Part shown: piece by piece, positions 1 to 7,735 of the stretch
Layout: every line of letters starts with the position of its first letter
Numbering within the stretch: the first letter of the stretch is position 1
Source of the DNA: Chitinophaga pinensis
GTDB taxonomy: Bacteria; Bacteroidota; Bacteroidia; UBA4408
Length of the DNA stretch: 37,280 bases
Assembly: GCA_945872355.1 (NCBI GenBank)
Contig: CAMBZU010000031.1
Span: 1-37,280 of the forward strand
Direction of reading: 5' to 3'
Position numbers and translations under genes: made by a program
The notes under the pieces: model-generated
The model's input: only the letters and a program-made list of their open reading frames with translations
What the model was told of the DNA's origin: nothing
Database searches by the model: none

Positions 1-33
1 AAAGAATAGAATTATTATTGGTAAGATAAAGGA

Positions 34-161
34 GAAGCGTTTAAGTTAAAATTTAAGATGCAAAGATTTAAGCTTGCATTAATACAAGTGCCTTATTTAA
101 TGGTGCATCTCTTCATCAAAAAAAAATTCCTCCTGTAAGACAAAAAAACGGTGTCATTCAG
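34..161. repeat. Tandem repeat unit, copy 1 (about 146-bp period)
   Basis: Aligning 34-161 with 180-308 by eye gives a near-identical stretch offset by 146-147 bases. Shared blocks include GATGCAAAGATTTAAG and GCATTAATACAAGTGC, then an A-rich run and TTCCTCCTG. The copies differ by scattered substitutions, so the duplication is not recent. The unit lies just downstream of the minus-strand T9SS gene and carries a terminator-like hairpin. No coding potential is apparent. Confidence 0.85.
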
Positions 162-167
162 GAGGAA
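118..167 (-). terminator. Rho-independent terminator, minus strand
   Basis: Arms TTCCTCCTG (127-135) and CAGGAGGAA (159-167) form a perfect 9-bp stem. Read on the minus strand, the stem is followed directly by nine T residues (complement of 118-126). It lies about 160 bases past the stop codon of the T9SS gene that ends at 328. The duplicate hairpin in repeat copy 2 keeps the T tract, but its stem is reduced to about five pairs. Confidence 0.65.
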
Positions 168-179
168 ACCTTTTAAAAG

Positions 180-308
180 GAAGCTTTTAAGTTAAGAATG
201 ATGATGCAAAGATTTAAGTTTGCATTAATACAAGTGCATAATTTAATGCTGCATTTCATCATCAAAAAAAGATTCCTCCTGAAAGACAAAAAAAAAGGTG
301 TTATTCAG
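180..308. repeat. Tandem repeat unit, copy 2
   Basis: Second copy of the unit at 34-161. It keeps the same block order, but its hairpin is degraded: the right arm reads TTCAGTCTGA rather than TTCAGGAGGA. It starts only about 20 bases beyond the stop of the T9SS gene at 328. The unit therefore looks like a duplicated 3' untranslated region with its terminator. Confidence 0.85.
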
Positions 309-327
309 TCTGATGTAATTGCAATAA

Positions 328-1218
328 TTACCTCTCGGTAAGCAGTATTTTTTTTGTGAATACTTGCGAACCTGAACGCGCGCTGAAGATGTAAATGCCA
401 GGAAGAAATGAATTGAGTTGTATTATTTGCTGCGCTTGGTTACCTCCTTGAAAAGCATAAACTTCTCTTCCCATCATATCAACGATGCTGATGCTTTCAG
501 GACAATTATCTTTACAATTAACCAAAAGTTTTTTTTCTTGGTTCAGCCAAGTAAGGTATATGGTTTCTTCGGCCTTTAGCTCATTGACGGTGGTTGGCAA
601 ATTATCTGTAACTTGAATATTATCAACAGCAAAAGCCGGATTGGTTCCATAGCCAGAATTTACAAATGCGAAACGAAAGCGCAAATCACTTTGATTTAAA
701 AAAGCTGGTACTTGTTGGCTTGTAACTGTAGCTGTAGCCCAGCTTGATTGACTGACATATTGTGAAACAGGGCTTGTAATTGCGGTCCATGTTGAACCGT
801 TATTGTTGCTGTATTCAAGGGTTCCATAAGAAGCCAAAACAATTCCTGACTGCCCCACGCACAACCAGTCGAAGCTCAATGTTACGGCCCCTGCACCGAT
901 GGTGTTAATTCCCGATGTCATGGTTGCATAAGAAGTGCCCGATGAACCGAAGCCAAGAAATCCTGCAAAGGCGCAATAGGCGGGCTCAAGGTCATTGGCA
1001 ACGTGCAGGTAGTTTCCTCCTCCTTGGTCGGGCGTAGGTGTTGTGCAACTGTAGGTGTTGTTTACCACCCACAAGTCGAAATTGTTAGCTTGACTCAACG
1101 ACCAGCCTGCGGAACCGGCTGTAAAATCATTTGAGTACAATACATTTTGTGCCAATGCTGCTGATGAAATACTAAGCGCCAGGCTTAAACTTAAGATGGA
1201 GGAATAAATTTTTTTCAT
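328..1218 (-). CDS. Secreted protein with T9SS type A sorting domain
   Basis: About 296 residues from the chosen ATG at 1218. An in-frame ATG at 1251 would put 11 extra residues before a clean signal peptide (MKKIYSSILS..., cleavage after ALAQ). The mature protein opens with a jelly-roll-like region containing phrases such as LYSNDF, AGWS, LSFDW and VDNIQV. These are typical of MAM or choice-of-anchor J type extracellular modules. The last 80 residues form a Por-type sorting domain with SISIVDMMGREVY and LPGIYIFSARS, ending in KKILLTER. By family knowledge the protein should cross the outer membrane through T9SS and be anchored or released outside. No catalytic motif is visible, so its substrate is unknown. 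It is monocistronic, with a terminator downstream. Confidence 0.85.
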   Translation of the reverse strand: MKKIYSSILSLSLALSISSAALAQNVLYSNDFTAGSAGWSLSQANNFDLWVVNNTYSCTTPTPDQGGGNYLHVANDLEPAYCAFAGFLGFGSSGTSYATMTSGINTIGAGAVTLSFDWLCVGQSGIVLASYGTLEYSNNNGSTWTAITSPVSQYVSQSSWATATVTSQQVPAFLNQSDLRFRFAFVNSGYGTNPAFAVDNIQVTDNLPTTVNELKAEETIYLTWLNQEKKLLVNCKDNCPESISIVDMMGREVYAFQGGNQAQQIIQLNSFLPGIYIFSARSGSQVFTKKILLTER

Positions 1219-1608
1219 GTGAGATAGTTTGGTTGAGAAAATGGGTTTCAAAAATTAATTCTTCAGATTGCTTAAAAACGCAGCAAAGTTTTGCGATTTT
1301 TTCAAATTGAAACAAAAATAGAAATGTTTATCGGATAAACACTAATGCAAAAAAAATTCGGGTGCTTTCAATCCATATGCTGCATGAGCAACCTTTTCAA
1401 CTTCATGGCGAGACTTCAGACAAGAAAAAAACGAAAAGCCCGCGTTAGTGCTTATTCACCTGGGTTCTGTTTTTAAAGGTGTTTATGAGGTCGCTGTGTA
1501 AGTTGAAGCTATCGCGCCATGCGGGAGCAGAAAGCACGCCTGCTCCAAGTCGATAATTCGGCATGGAGCGGGAAAACCCAATTGGCTATTTAATACATAC
1601 AAAGGGTA
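1219..1608. other. Intergenic region with a GC-richer segment
   Basis: 390 bases between the T9SS gene and the OmpA gene. The half next to the T9SS gene is AT-rich and holds a TATTTTTG -7-like box on the minus strand (1313-1320), about 95 bases before the T9SS start. The segment around 1420-1580 looks clearly richer in G and C than its surroundings. It contains a minus-strand reading frame of 39 residues, listed separately. No RNA gene or insertion sequence was recognised. Confidence 0.5.
1445..1564 (-). CDS. Possible 39-residue ORF or gene remnant
   Basis: An ATG on the minus strand (1564-1562) opens a 39-codon frame ending in TAA at 1447-1445. It encodes MPNYRLGAGVLSAP, then WRDSFNLHSDLINTF, then a basic end. 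The same frame stays open upstream of the ATG for several codons. The composition is protein-like and the base content is GC-richer than its neighbours. It could be a real small protein, the tail of a lost gene, or a dispersed repeat that happens to be open. I do not recognise the family and saw no promoter. Confidence 0.25.
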   Translation of the reverse strand: MPNYRLGAGVLSAPAWRDSFNLHSDLINTFKNRTQVNKH

Positions 1609-3594
1609 TTACTTTCCTAAAACTATAAATTCTGTTCTTCTATTTTTAGATCTGCCAGTGTCTGTTGCATTATCGGCAATTGGCTTAGTATCACCATACC
1701 CTTTAAATGCCAGGCGTGATTTGGGAATGCCTTGCTGCATTAAAAAATCCATTACAGTAAATGCTCTATCGGTGCTCAATGCCAAGTTAGTCTTGGGCAC
1801 ACCAACATTATCGGTATGTCCTCTTATTTCAATATTTAAACTTTGTGTTTCTAATAAATACTCGGCAAATTTTTGTAAAACGCGTTTGCTTTCATCAGTT
1901 AAATCGGCCGAATTGGTTTTATAGTTGATGTTATTAATATTAAATGTGGCTCCTTTTTCAATGGGTTTTATATCCATATTAATTTTTATTGGTTTCCCAA
2001 TGGTGGTATCGCCTGCTTTAATATAGGTGCTGTAAAAGCCGTAATCAGGGCGTTTTACAGTAAGTATAGCATCTTCATCACCTTTTAATGTAACTACCGT
2101 GGCATACCTTCCTGTAACTGAATCAACATCTAAAATGGTTTTCTTTTTGGACGACATGGTTTCAATTTCTATTTTGGTGTTGGTCATCAATGCGCCTGTT
2201 TCATCGCGCAATTCACCTTTAATAAATAGTATTTTTTCGGGGCGAGCTTCTTTGTAGAGTGGGAAAGAAAAAATATCCCAACCGCCTGCACCTTTGCCTT
2301 TTAAATCTTTACTGCTGATGTAGCCTAATTGACCATCGGTACTTACAAAAAAACCAACCTCATCTTTTTCGGTATTAATTGGAATACCAATATTTTTAGG
2401 TGTATTCCATGTGCCGTCATCTTTCATTTTTGTAAAGAAAATATCGTATCCACCAATTCCTGGCCAGCCATCGGAGGTAAAATATAAAGTTTGACTATCG
2501 CTATGTATAAAAGGTGATTTTTCGTTTTTATCGGTATTAATTTGTGGGCCCATATTTACTGCGGGTTGCCATTCGGCATTGGTATTTTCGCGTTCTGTTT
2601 TATACAAATCCATTCCTTTACCATCGGCACGCGCGCCAGCAAAAATCAATGTTTTACCATCTGAACTTAGTGATGGCTGTGCTTCCCAGCCATCTTCGGT
2701 ATTTACGTTAGTGCCTAAATTTTTTAACGGCCCCCATTCATCTTCGCGATTTAAATCGGATGAATAAATATCACAGTTTACATAGCCTTTTTTATTTGCT
2801 TTGCATACGGTAATAAATAAGTGTTTGTTATCTAATGAAAAGGTGACGCCACCATAATTATCACCAGGTGTGTTAAATGGTGCTTCCTTGGCGTGCGGTT
2901 TTACAAATTCGCCACTCATTCTTTGCGCTTCGGTTAGCTCTTCTACCTGCTGCGGAAACAATACATCTTTACCCTGTTTCATATAGCGTTTGGTGTAATA
3001 CAACAATTCATTATCTGGCGAAAGCATAGGTAAAAATTCATCTTCAAAAGTATCCACGTTTTTAATTGGTTTTGGATCAAACTCTACCTTGTTTTTATAA
3101 ATCTGTTCATAAAATTTAGCCTGCCGTAAAATGCCTGCAGCCTTGTCAAAATCTTCGGGCTTCTTGGCATTATCTGGATTTTTGGTAAACTTTTCTAAGT
3201 ATGTTACCGTTTTGCCCCAATCTTCAGCACTCCACGCTATTTGTCCTAAATAAAAGTAAGCATAAGGATTCACTTCAGGACACAATTCAATGGCTCTTAA
3301 TAAATATTTTTCGGCTGGTTTAAAACTTGTGCCATTCCCCACTGCCAGGGTAACTTGCAGCGTAGCCATTTCGTATTGCGCTTCAGCAAAATCGGGTTCT
3401 TCTTCAAGCGCTTTTTTAATGTATTCCATGCGCTCTTTAAACTCGTATTTCTTTTTATTGCGCCCTTTTTCAAGGTTCTCAAGCGCTTTTTTATTGGTTA
3501 TTTCGGGGCAAGTAGTTTGCTTTTCTTCTTGTGCAAATAAAGAAATTGGAAAAAAGAATACTACAATTAAAATATAATAAATTATTTTTTTCAA
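1609..3594 (-). CDS. PorE-like OmpA/PD40/TPR envelope protein
   Basis: 661 residues. The signal peptide covers about 1-21 (cleavage near LFAQ). A TPR-like helical region (about 30-150) is followed by a PD40/TolB-type beta-propeller (about 185-445) with repeated phrases such as SPDNELLYYTK, SLDNKHLFITV, SSDGKTLIFAG and STDGQLGYIS. A carboxypeptidase-regulatory-like fold spans about 455-535. A C-terminal OmpA domain (about 550-661) has the peptidoglycan-binding signature RGHTDN and ends NRRTEFIVL. This order of domains matches T9SS component PorE, which links the secretion machine to peptidoglycan, but Bacteroidota carry many paralogues of the same layout. The window holds a second one at 33.3-35.4 kb. 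The exact role is therefore inferred only as a periplasmic, peptidoglycan-attached envelope protein. Confidence 0.85.
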   Translation of the reverse strand: MKKIIYYILIVVFFFPISLFAQEEKQTTCPEITNKKALENLEKGRNKKKYEFKERMEYIKKALEEEPDFAEAQYEMATLQVTLAVGNGTSFKPAEKYLLRAIELCPEVNPYAYFYLGQIAWSAEDWGKTVTYLEKFTKNPDNAKKPEDFDKAAGILRQAKFYEQIYKNKVEFDPKPIKNVDTFEDEFLPMLSPDNELLYYTKRYMKQGKDVLFPQQVEELTEAQRMSGEFVKPHAKEAPFNTPGDNYGGVTFSLDNKHLFITVCKANKKGYVNCDIYSSDLNREDEWGPLKNLGTNVNTEDGWEAQPSLSSDGKTLIFAGARADGKGMDLYKTERENTNAEWQPAVNMGPQINTDKNEKSPFIHSDSQTLYFTSDGWPGIGGYDIFFTKMKDDGTWNTPKNIGIPINTEKDEVGFFVSTDGQLGYISSKDLKGKGAGGWDIFSFPLYKEARPEKILFIKGELRDETGALMTNTKIEIETMSSKKKTILDVDSVTGRYATVVTLKGDEDAILTVKRPDYGFYSTYIKAGDTTIGKPIKINMDIKPIEKGATFNINNINYKTNSADLTDESKRVLQKFAEYLLETQSLNIEIRGHTDNVGVPKTNLALSTDRAFTVMDFLMQQGIPKSRLAFKGYGDTKPIADNATDTGRSKNRRTEFIVLGK

Positions 3595-3682
3595 TGTATG
3601 TTTTAGATTGAATTATTTGAATCTTGAAACTAAATAAAGAGGATAAATTTGCAGAAAATAAAGCCGCTGACGATGTAACATT

Positions 3683-6376
3683 TTACTTCCCAAACAAGCC
3701 CTTCAACTTTTTCTCAGCTTCCTTCTTTGCTTTTTCTTCAGCTTGTTTCTTCAGTTTTTCAGCCTCTGCTTTTGCTTTATCTTCGGCTTCCTTTTTCAAC
3801 TTATCAGCCTCTGCTTTTGCTTTAGCTTCAGCATCGGCTTTAGCTTTATTAAATGCCGCTTCGCCTTCTGCTTTTTTCTTATCCAATTCCGCTTTAGCTT
3901 TAGCTTCTAGCTCTGCTTTCTTTTTATCTAATTCTTCTTTTACTTTATTTTTTAAGTCATCACCCATCTTACTTGCTGCATCTTTTAAATCGGTTTTAAC
4001 TACTGGATTTTTTGCAGTACCTGTTAACAACGCACTTAATTTTATTCTTTCCCCTACCGAAAGATTTGCTCCTTTGCTATTGGCTTGCGATAACAATCCT
4101 GTAATTACACCGTTGGCAGCAGAACCTAAATCAGCACGTGCAATATCAAAAGTTAAAGGAAAATTAATAGTTTGATCAAAATTACTTCTTCCTTGCACCG
4201 TTAATTTGCTATCGCCAGTTTTAATATCAAAAGGATCCACATCTACCCCACCATCCTTAAACTTGAAAGAGATGTTGGTATTGTTTACACTTAAACGCTT
4301 GTATTTATCCATTTTGATGGCATCAGCGACTTTATTTAATGGTGCATAATTACTTAATACTACATTTTGTGTTTGTAATTTACCTGCACCATTTAATGTT
4401 TTTAATACCGGATTCATGTGTTCATCCATTAAACCACTGAAAGATAAATCGCAGTTAAACTTACCAGTAGCATACTCGGCAATACCCGCCATTTTTTGAA
4501 CGGTATTAAATGTTTTGTATGTTTTAGGAATATCAAAATTTTTGATGCCCATAGAAAAATCGATTACTGGAGCTTTCACATTTTTGGTTCCATACAAACC
4601 ATCCATAATCATTGAGCCATCTAATAAATTCATACTGATACCTTGCATACGCAGTTCGCTATTGGCCATTACCAATTTACCTTTAACGTTAGTGATGTCC
4701 ATGTTATCATAAATTAATTTATTGAATCCCGCAGTCATTATAAAATTTAAATTGGCAGGAATTTCTGCCACTGTCATTGCTGCTGTATCTGCTGTTTTTG
4801 CAGCGGCTTCAGGTTCATCACTCATAAACTGATTTAAGTCAAAATAGTTTGATGTTAAACTTAAATTGCCTTTGAGCATTTCATTATTCATGGCATAAGC
4901 CATATAATTTTCGATCTTTCCTTTGGCTTGTAAATCGCTTTTGCCGAGCATACAATCAAAAGCAGTTAAATCTAAATATTGTGGTGTAAAATTTAATGAT
5001 GCTTTCTTAATGTTAAGCCCATAAGGCGTTGCCTTGCTTTGGTACTGCATGTTTTCTACAGTCATATTTCCGCTGGCATTAAAATCTTTGTATTGTTCTT
5101 TTTCTATTGATGACATGCGTCCTTTTAAAGTAACATCAGCTGTTATAACACCATTCAACTTTTCATCCTTTTCCATTGGAATAATATCTTTCATGCTATT
5201 TAAATCAAGCTTTCCTTTTACTGTTCCATCAATGTTAGCATCGCTTACTGGTGTGGTGATTAACATGCGCACATCTACTGGATTTCCAGCCATTTCGATA
5301 TGGAATTTTCTGATATCAGTAATGGTATGATCCGGCACACCATCTTTATTATTCACACTTAAATCAATGTTGATGTTATCCACTTTTTTAGGTAATGATG
5401 GATATTGAAACATAGCATGATCTACTTTTAAAGTTAAGCCAAAAGCAGGCATCATTTTATCATTGTAAGTTCCTTTGGCATACCCATTAAAAGCCAAGTT
5501 ACCAGCCGTTTTTACATCAGCAAAATCTTTGGTATAAACACCCGGAATTAATGATAAAAATTCTTTGAAAGAAGCTTTCTTAGCCAAGAATTTAATATCC
5601 ATATCAATATCTTCTTTGGGCATGGCTACAAAGCCATCTAAGCCAAATACCAAAGCATTTAACTTAAATTCATTTTCTTTAAAAGTGTATTTAGAAGCCT
5701 TCATATCCATCTCTAAATCGGCCTTAATTTCGGTATTTACATGCTTAAAATATTTAACGCCACCTTCAGCTACATCAAGCGAAGCTATTTTAGTGATGGT
5801 ATTCATCAAGAAATTATCCTGTGTAAAATCGCCTTCTAGTTCATGATCTAAACCTGCTAATTCTGCACGCATGTTTCCTTGCTGGTTATCGTACAATAAG
5901 TAACCATTGTTGATGGCAAATTTCTTTAAACTCAATTGAAATTTACTTGGCTCTTCTGCTGTTTTAGTCGTATCATTAGAAGGTTTTGTAATATCCCAAT
6001 TGGCCTTGCCATCCTTTAACACTAGGGCATGAATACGTGGTGTATTTAAAATAATCGATTGAATTTTTATATGATCTCCTTTAATCACACTCATCAAATC
6101 CATTTTTAATTCAAGATTACCTAATGAAACAAGTGTATCTTTTTCAAATTCATTGATGCCAATCACACTCACTTTATCGATACTAAAAGTAAAGTTTGGA
6201 AAGCTTTTAATGATGGTTAAATCAAAGGCGCCAAAGTCAATTTTGGCATTCAAATTTTTATTTGCTTCTTCTTTTACAAGTGCAATTAACTTGTCTTTAA
6301 ATAAAAATGGTGCGGCTATTAATCCTACAATGAACACCAAAAATAAAATACCAATAATCTTAAATGTTTTTTTCAT
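3683..6376 (-). CDS. AsmA-family protein with long charged C-terminal tail
   Basis: 897 residues. One N-terminal membrane anchor (about 6-26) is followed by a long beta-rich repeat region, with AsmA-like N-terminal phrasing (LVKEEANKNLNAKIDFG, IIKSFPNFTFSID) and an AsmA-type C-terminal region (about 640-790: GAGKLQTQNVVLSNYAP, VDVDPFDIKTGDSKLTVQG). AsmA-like proteins are inner-membrane-anchored, periplasm-spanning lipid-transfer or outer-membrane biogenesis factors. The last 95 or so residues are almost entirely K, E, A and D in a repetitive TolA-like pattern, predicting a long single alpha helix or coiled coil, which is unusual for the family core. A TACCTTTG -7 box lies 23 bases upstream of the start. 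Confidence 0.85.
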   Translation of the reverse strand: MKKTFKIIGILFLVFIVGLIAAPFLFKDKLIALVKEEANKNLNAKIDFGAFDLTIIKSFPNFTFSIDKVSVIGINEFEKDTLVSLGNLELKMDLMSVIKGDHIKIQSIILNTPRIHALVLKDGKANWDITKPSNDTTKTAEEPSKFQLSLKKFAINNGYLLYDNQQGNMRAELAGLDHELEGDFTQDNFLMNTITKIASLDVAEGGVKYFKHVNTEIKADLEMDMKASKYTFKENEFKLNALVFGLDGFVAMPKEDIDMDIKFLAKKASFKEFLSLIPGVYTKDFADVKTAGNLAFNGYAKGTYNDKMMPAFGLTLKVDHAMFQYPSLPKKVDNINIDLSVNNKDGVPDHTITDIRKFHIEMAGNPVDVRMLITTPVSDANIDGTVKGKLDLNSMKDIIPMEKDEKLNGVITADVTLKGRMSSIEKEQYKDFNASGNMTVENMQYQSKATPYGLNIKKASLNFTPQYLDLTAFDCMLGKSDLQAKGKIENYMAYAMNNEMLKGNLSLTSNYFDLNQFMSDEPEAAAKTADTAAMTVAEIPANLNFIMTAGFNKLIYDNMDITNVKGKLVMANSELRMQGISMNLLDGSMIMDGLYGTKNVKAPVIDFSMGIKNFDIPKTYKTFNTVQKMAGIAEYATGKFNCDLSFSGLMDEHMNPVLKTLNGAGKLQTQNVVLSNYAPLNKVADAIKMDKYKRLSVNNTNISFKFKDGGVDVDPFDIKTGDSKLTVQGRSNFDQTINFPLTFDIARADLGSAANGVITGLLSQANSKGANLSVGERIKLSALLTGTAKNPVVKTDLKDAASKMGDDLKNKVKEELDKKKAELEAKAKAELDKKKAEGEAAFNKAKADAEAKAKAEADKLKKEAEDKAKAEAEKLKKQAEEKAKKEAEKKLKGLFGK

Positions 6377-6398
6377 AATGTATGCTTTTGTGCTTATG

Positions 6399-6406
6399 CA
6401 AAGGTA
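6399..6406 (-). promoter_or_regulatory. -7 box for the AsmA-like gene
   Basis: TACCTTTG on the minus strand is an exact fit to the Bacteroidota -7 consensus TAnnTTTG. It lies 23 bases before the ATG at 6376. No clear TTG was found at the -33 distance, so the match rests on the -7 box and its position. Confidence 0.5.
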
Positions 6407-6622
6407 AGCTTCTTAATGTTAAGTTTTGCTTGGATCAGCCTGTTAATTTATTAAAATTAAACAAGATTTAGAAACATAAATGTTAGATAAAACAATCACT
6501 TATTGGATAAAAAAATATTGCCTTTATATGAACAAATATCCTAAATTATTTGAATTATTGAATGCTAATCCATTATGCATAATAGTCATTTATTTAAAAC
6601 AACAAAGACTTTGCAGCTATTA

Positions 6623-6747
6623 AAACAGATGTAAAATAAGTAATGGCCCAAATTTGTTTCACGGCATTTGTCTCAAACTTTTTTCCGATCGGCATTTACC
6701 AATGTAAGATTTTAAATGATTAGTATAATTTATAAATCACATTGGTA
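6623..6747. mobile_element. MITE-like element, family 1, copy A
   Basis: 125 bp that align along their whole length with 17374-17497 (inverted) and 30178-30300. The shared core includes AAATAAGTAATGG, AAATTTGTTTCACGGCATTTG, TTTTTTCCGATCGGCATT and AATGTAAGATTTTAAAT. The right end reads CACATTGGTA; the left end (AAACAGATG) is eroded relative to TACCGATG. TTA flanks both sides (6620-6622 and 6748-6750), as expected for a 3-bp target duplication. It contains no gene. Confidence 0.75.
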
Positions 6748-6881
6748 TTATTGGCCTTATGCGCAAACAGATTGATTAATTGTGATTACCTTGTATTGAG
6801 CGGTAAATGCTCAACAAAGCAATTGAAAAATTAATGTTTAGTATAGTGAATTAATTGATGCTTATAGAAATAGGATAAGCC

Positions 6882-7592
6882 CTAATACATTTTAAAATAA
6901 CCATCCATTTCAGCGGCTGGTATCTCTTTATATTCGCCTTCTAGCTCAAATGCAGCATCTTCAGCCCCATCTGGAGAAACAGATTTGGCGGTAAATTTCA
7001 TTGTAATGCCATATCGTTTTACTATATATTCCATCAACATGCCATCAATATCTTTATAAATACCAAACCAATTTACATGAGGGGCATTGATAGCTTTCGT
7101 GTAATAAACTTCGTAATTGATTAAAGCACCATTAGCATCTTTGGTGCTGCATTTTACCTTGTAACAATCATAACCAGCAATTTTTTTAACTTCTTTGGTA
7201 AGTTCAATTTTTAATTCAGGTTCAACTTTATTTAAGCTATCAATTTCTGTTTTATTAAAATCAACTTTATATTTCTTACCAAGTAAATTCAAGGTTTGCA
7301 CAATGGTTTTCTTTTCATAGTCGGTTAACACAATAGTTTTAAGTGCGCCCATACCAGCGGTAATTTCGCTACTTGTTTTGTTTTCAATAAAACGAAAGCT
7401 AACAGCTTTGGGCATTAAATCCATACTCATGGTTACCTCAGATGGATTGGGATAAGTAATTTCATACTCAATTGTACCCATGTTAATCTTTTCTGTAGTT
7501 AAATTCTTACAAGCAGAAAAACAAAAAAAGAAGATTAAAAGTGACGCGATACGCAGCGTGTGTATGAAACTAAATTTAAAATTTGTGGCCAT
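6882..7592 (-). CDS. Lipoprotein, DUF4412/GLPGLI-like
   Basis: 236 residues. A hydrophobic N-terminus ends in the lipobox FSAC (Cys28), so a lipoprotein is predicted. The mature part has a beta-strand pattern starting IEYEITY, a central LLGKKYKVDFNKTE, then IAGYDCYKVKC and YEVYYTKAI. Together these resemble the periplasmic GLPGLI/DUF4412 type of proteins, which carry a cleft-like beta fold and whose function is not established. A clean TATATTTG -7 box lies 22 bases upstream. The gene stands alone: the permease gene upstream ends 143 bases away. The family call is by motif resemblance only. Confidence 0.65.
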   Translation of the reverse strand: MATNFKFSFIHTLRIASLLIFFFCFSACKNLTTEKINMGTIEYEITYPNPSEVTMSMDLMPKAVSFRFIENKTSSEITAGMGALKTIVLTDYEKKTIVQTLNLLGKKYKVDFNKTEIDSLNKVEPELKIELTKEVKKIAGYDCYKVKCSTKDANGALINYEVYYTKAINAPHVNWFGIYKDIDGMLMEYIVKRYGITMKFTAKSVSPDGAEDAAFELEGEYKEIPAAEMDGYFKMY

Positions 7593-7613
7593 AATTTATG
7601 TACTCAATAATTA

Positions 7614-7621
7614 CAAATATA
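7614..7621 (-). promoter_or_regulatory. -7 box for the lipoprotein gene
   Basis: TATATTTG on the minus strand, an exact TAnnTTTG match, 22 bases before the ATG at 7592. This supports that start codon. Confidence 0.5.
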
Positions 7622-7735
7622 TTATTTTTAAAATAAGGGCACCTTAAAAGAAAACTTTTCAAAACATAAGTGCATCATAATGTCGATTGGAGTTGATTTT
7701 TTTATTGAGTTTGCTAAGTATAATAAGGGTATAAA

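Larger units (their letters stand above)
6377..6881. other. Intergenic region with promoter and transposon-like element
   Basis: 505 AT-rich bases with no credible gene. It holds the AsmA promoter (6399-6406) and a 125-bp transposon-like element (6623-6747). Between that element and the next gene lies a short inverted repeat, TTGAGC/GCTCAA (about 6797-6815), without a T tract. The rest shows no recognisable structure. Confidence 0.6.

Noticed and set aside
3624..4175. Long plus-strand frame rich in Phe, Ser, Ala, antisense to the AsmA tail
   Set aside because: It is the complement of the repetitive Lys/Glu/Ala codons, which gives an open frame by composition. No start context or family match.
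6797..6815. TTGAGC/GCTCAA inverted repeat as a terminator
   Set aside because: Six pairs with no T tract on either strand.
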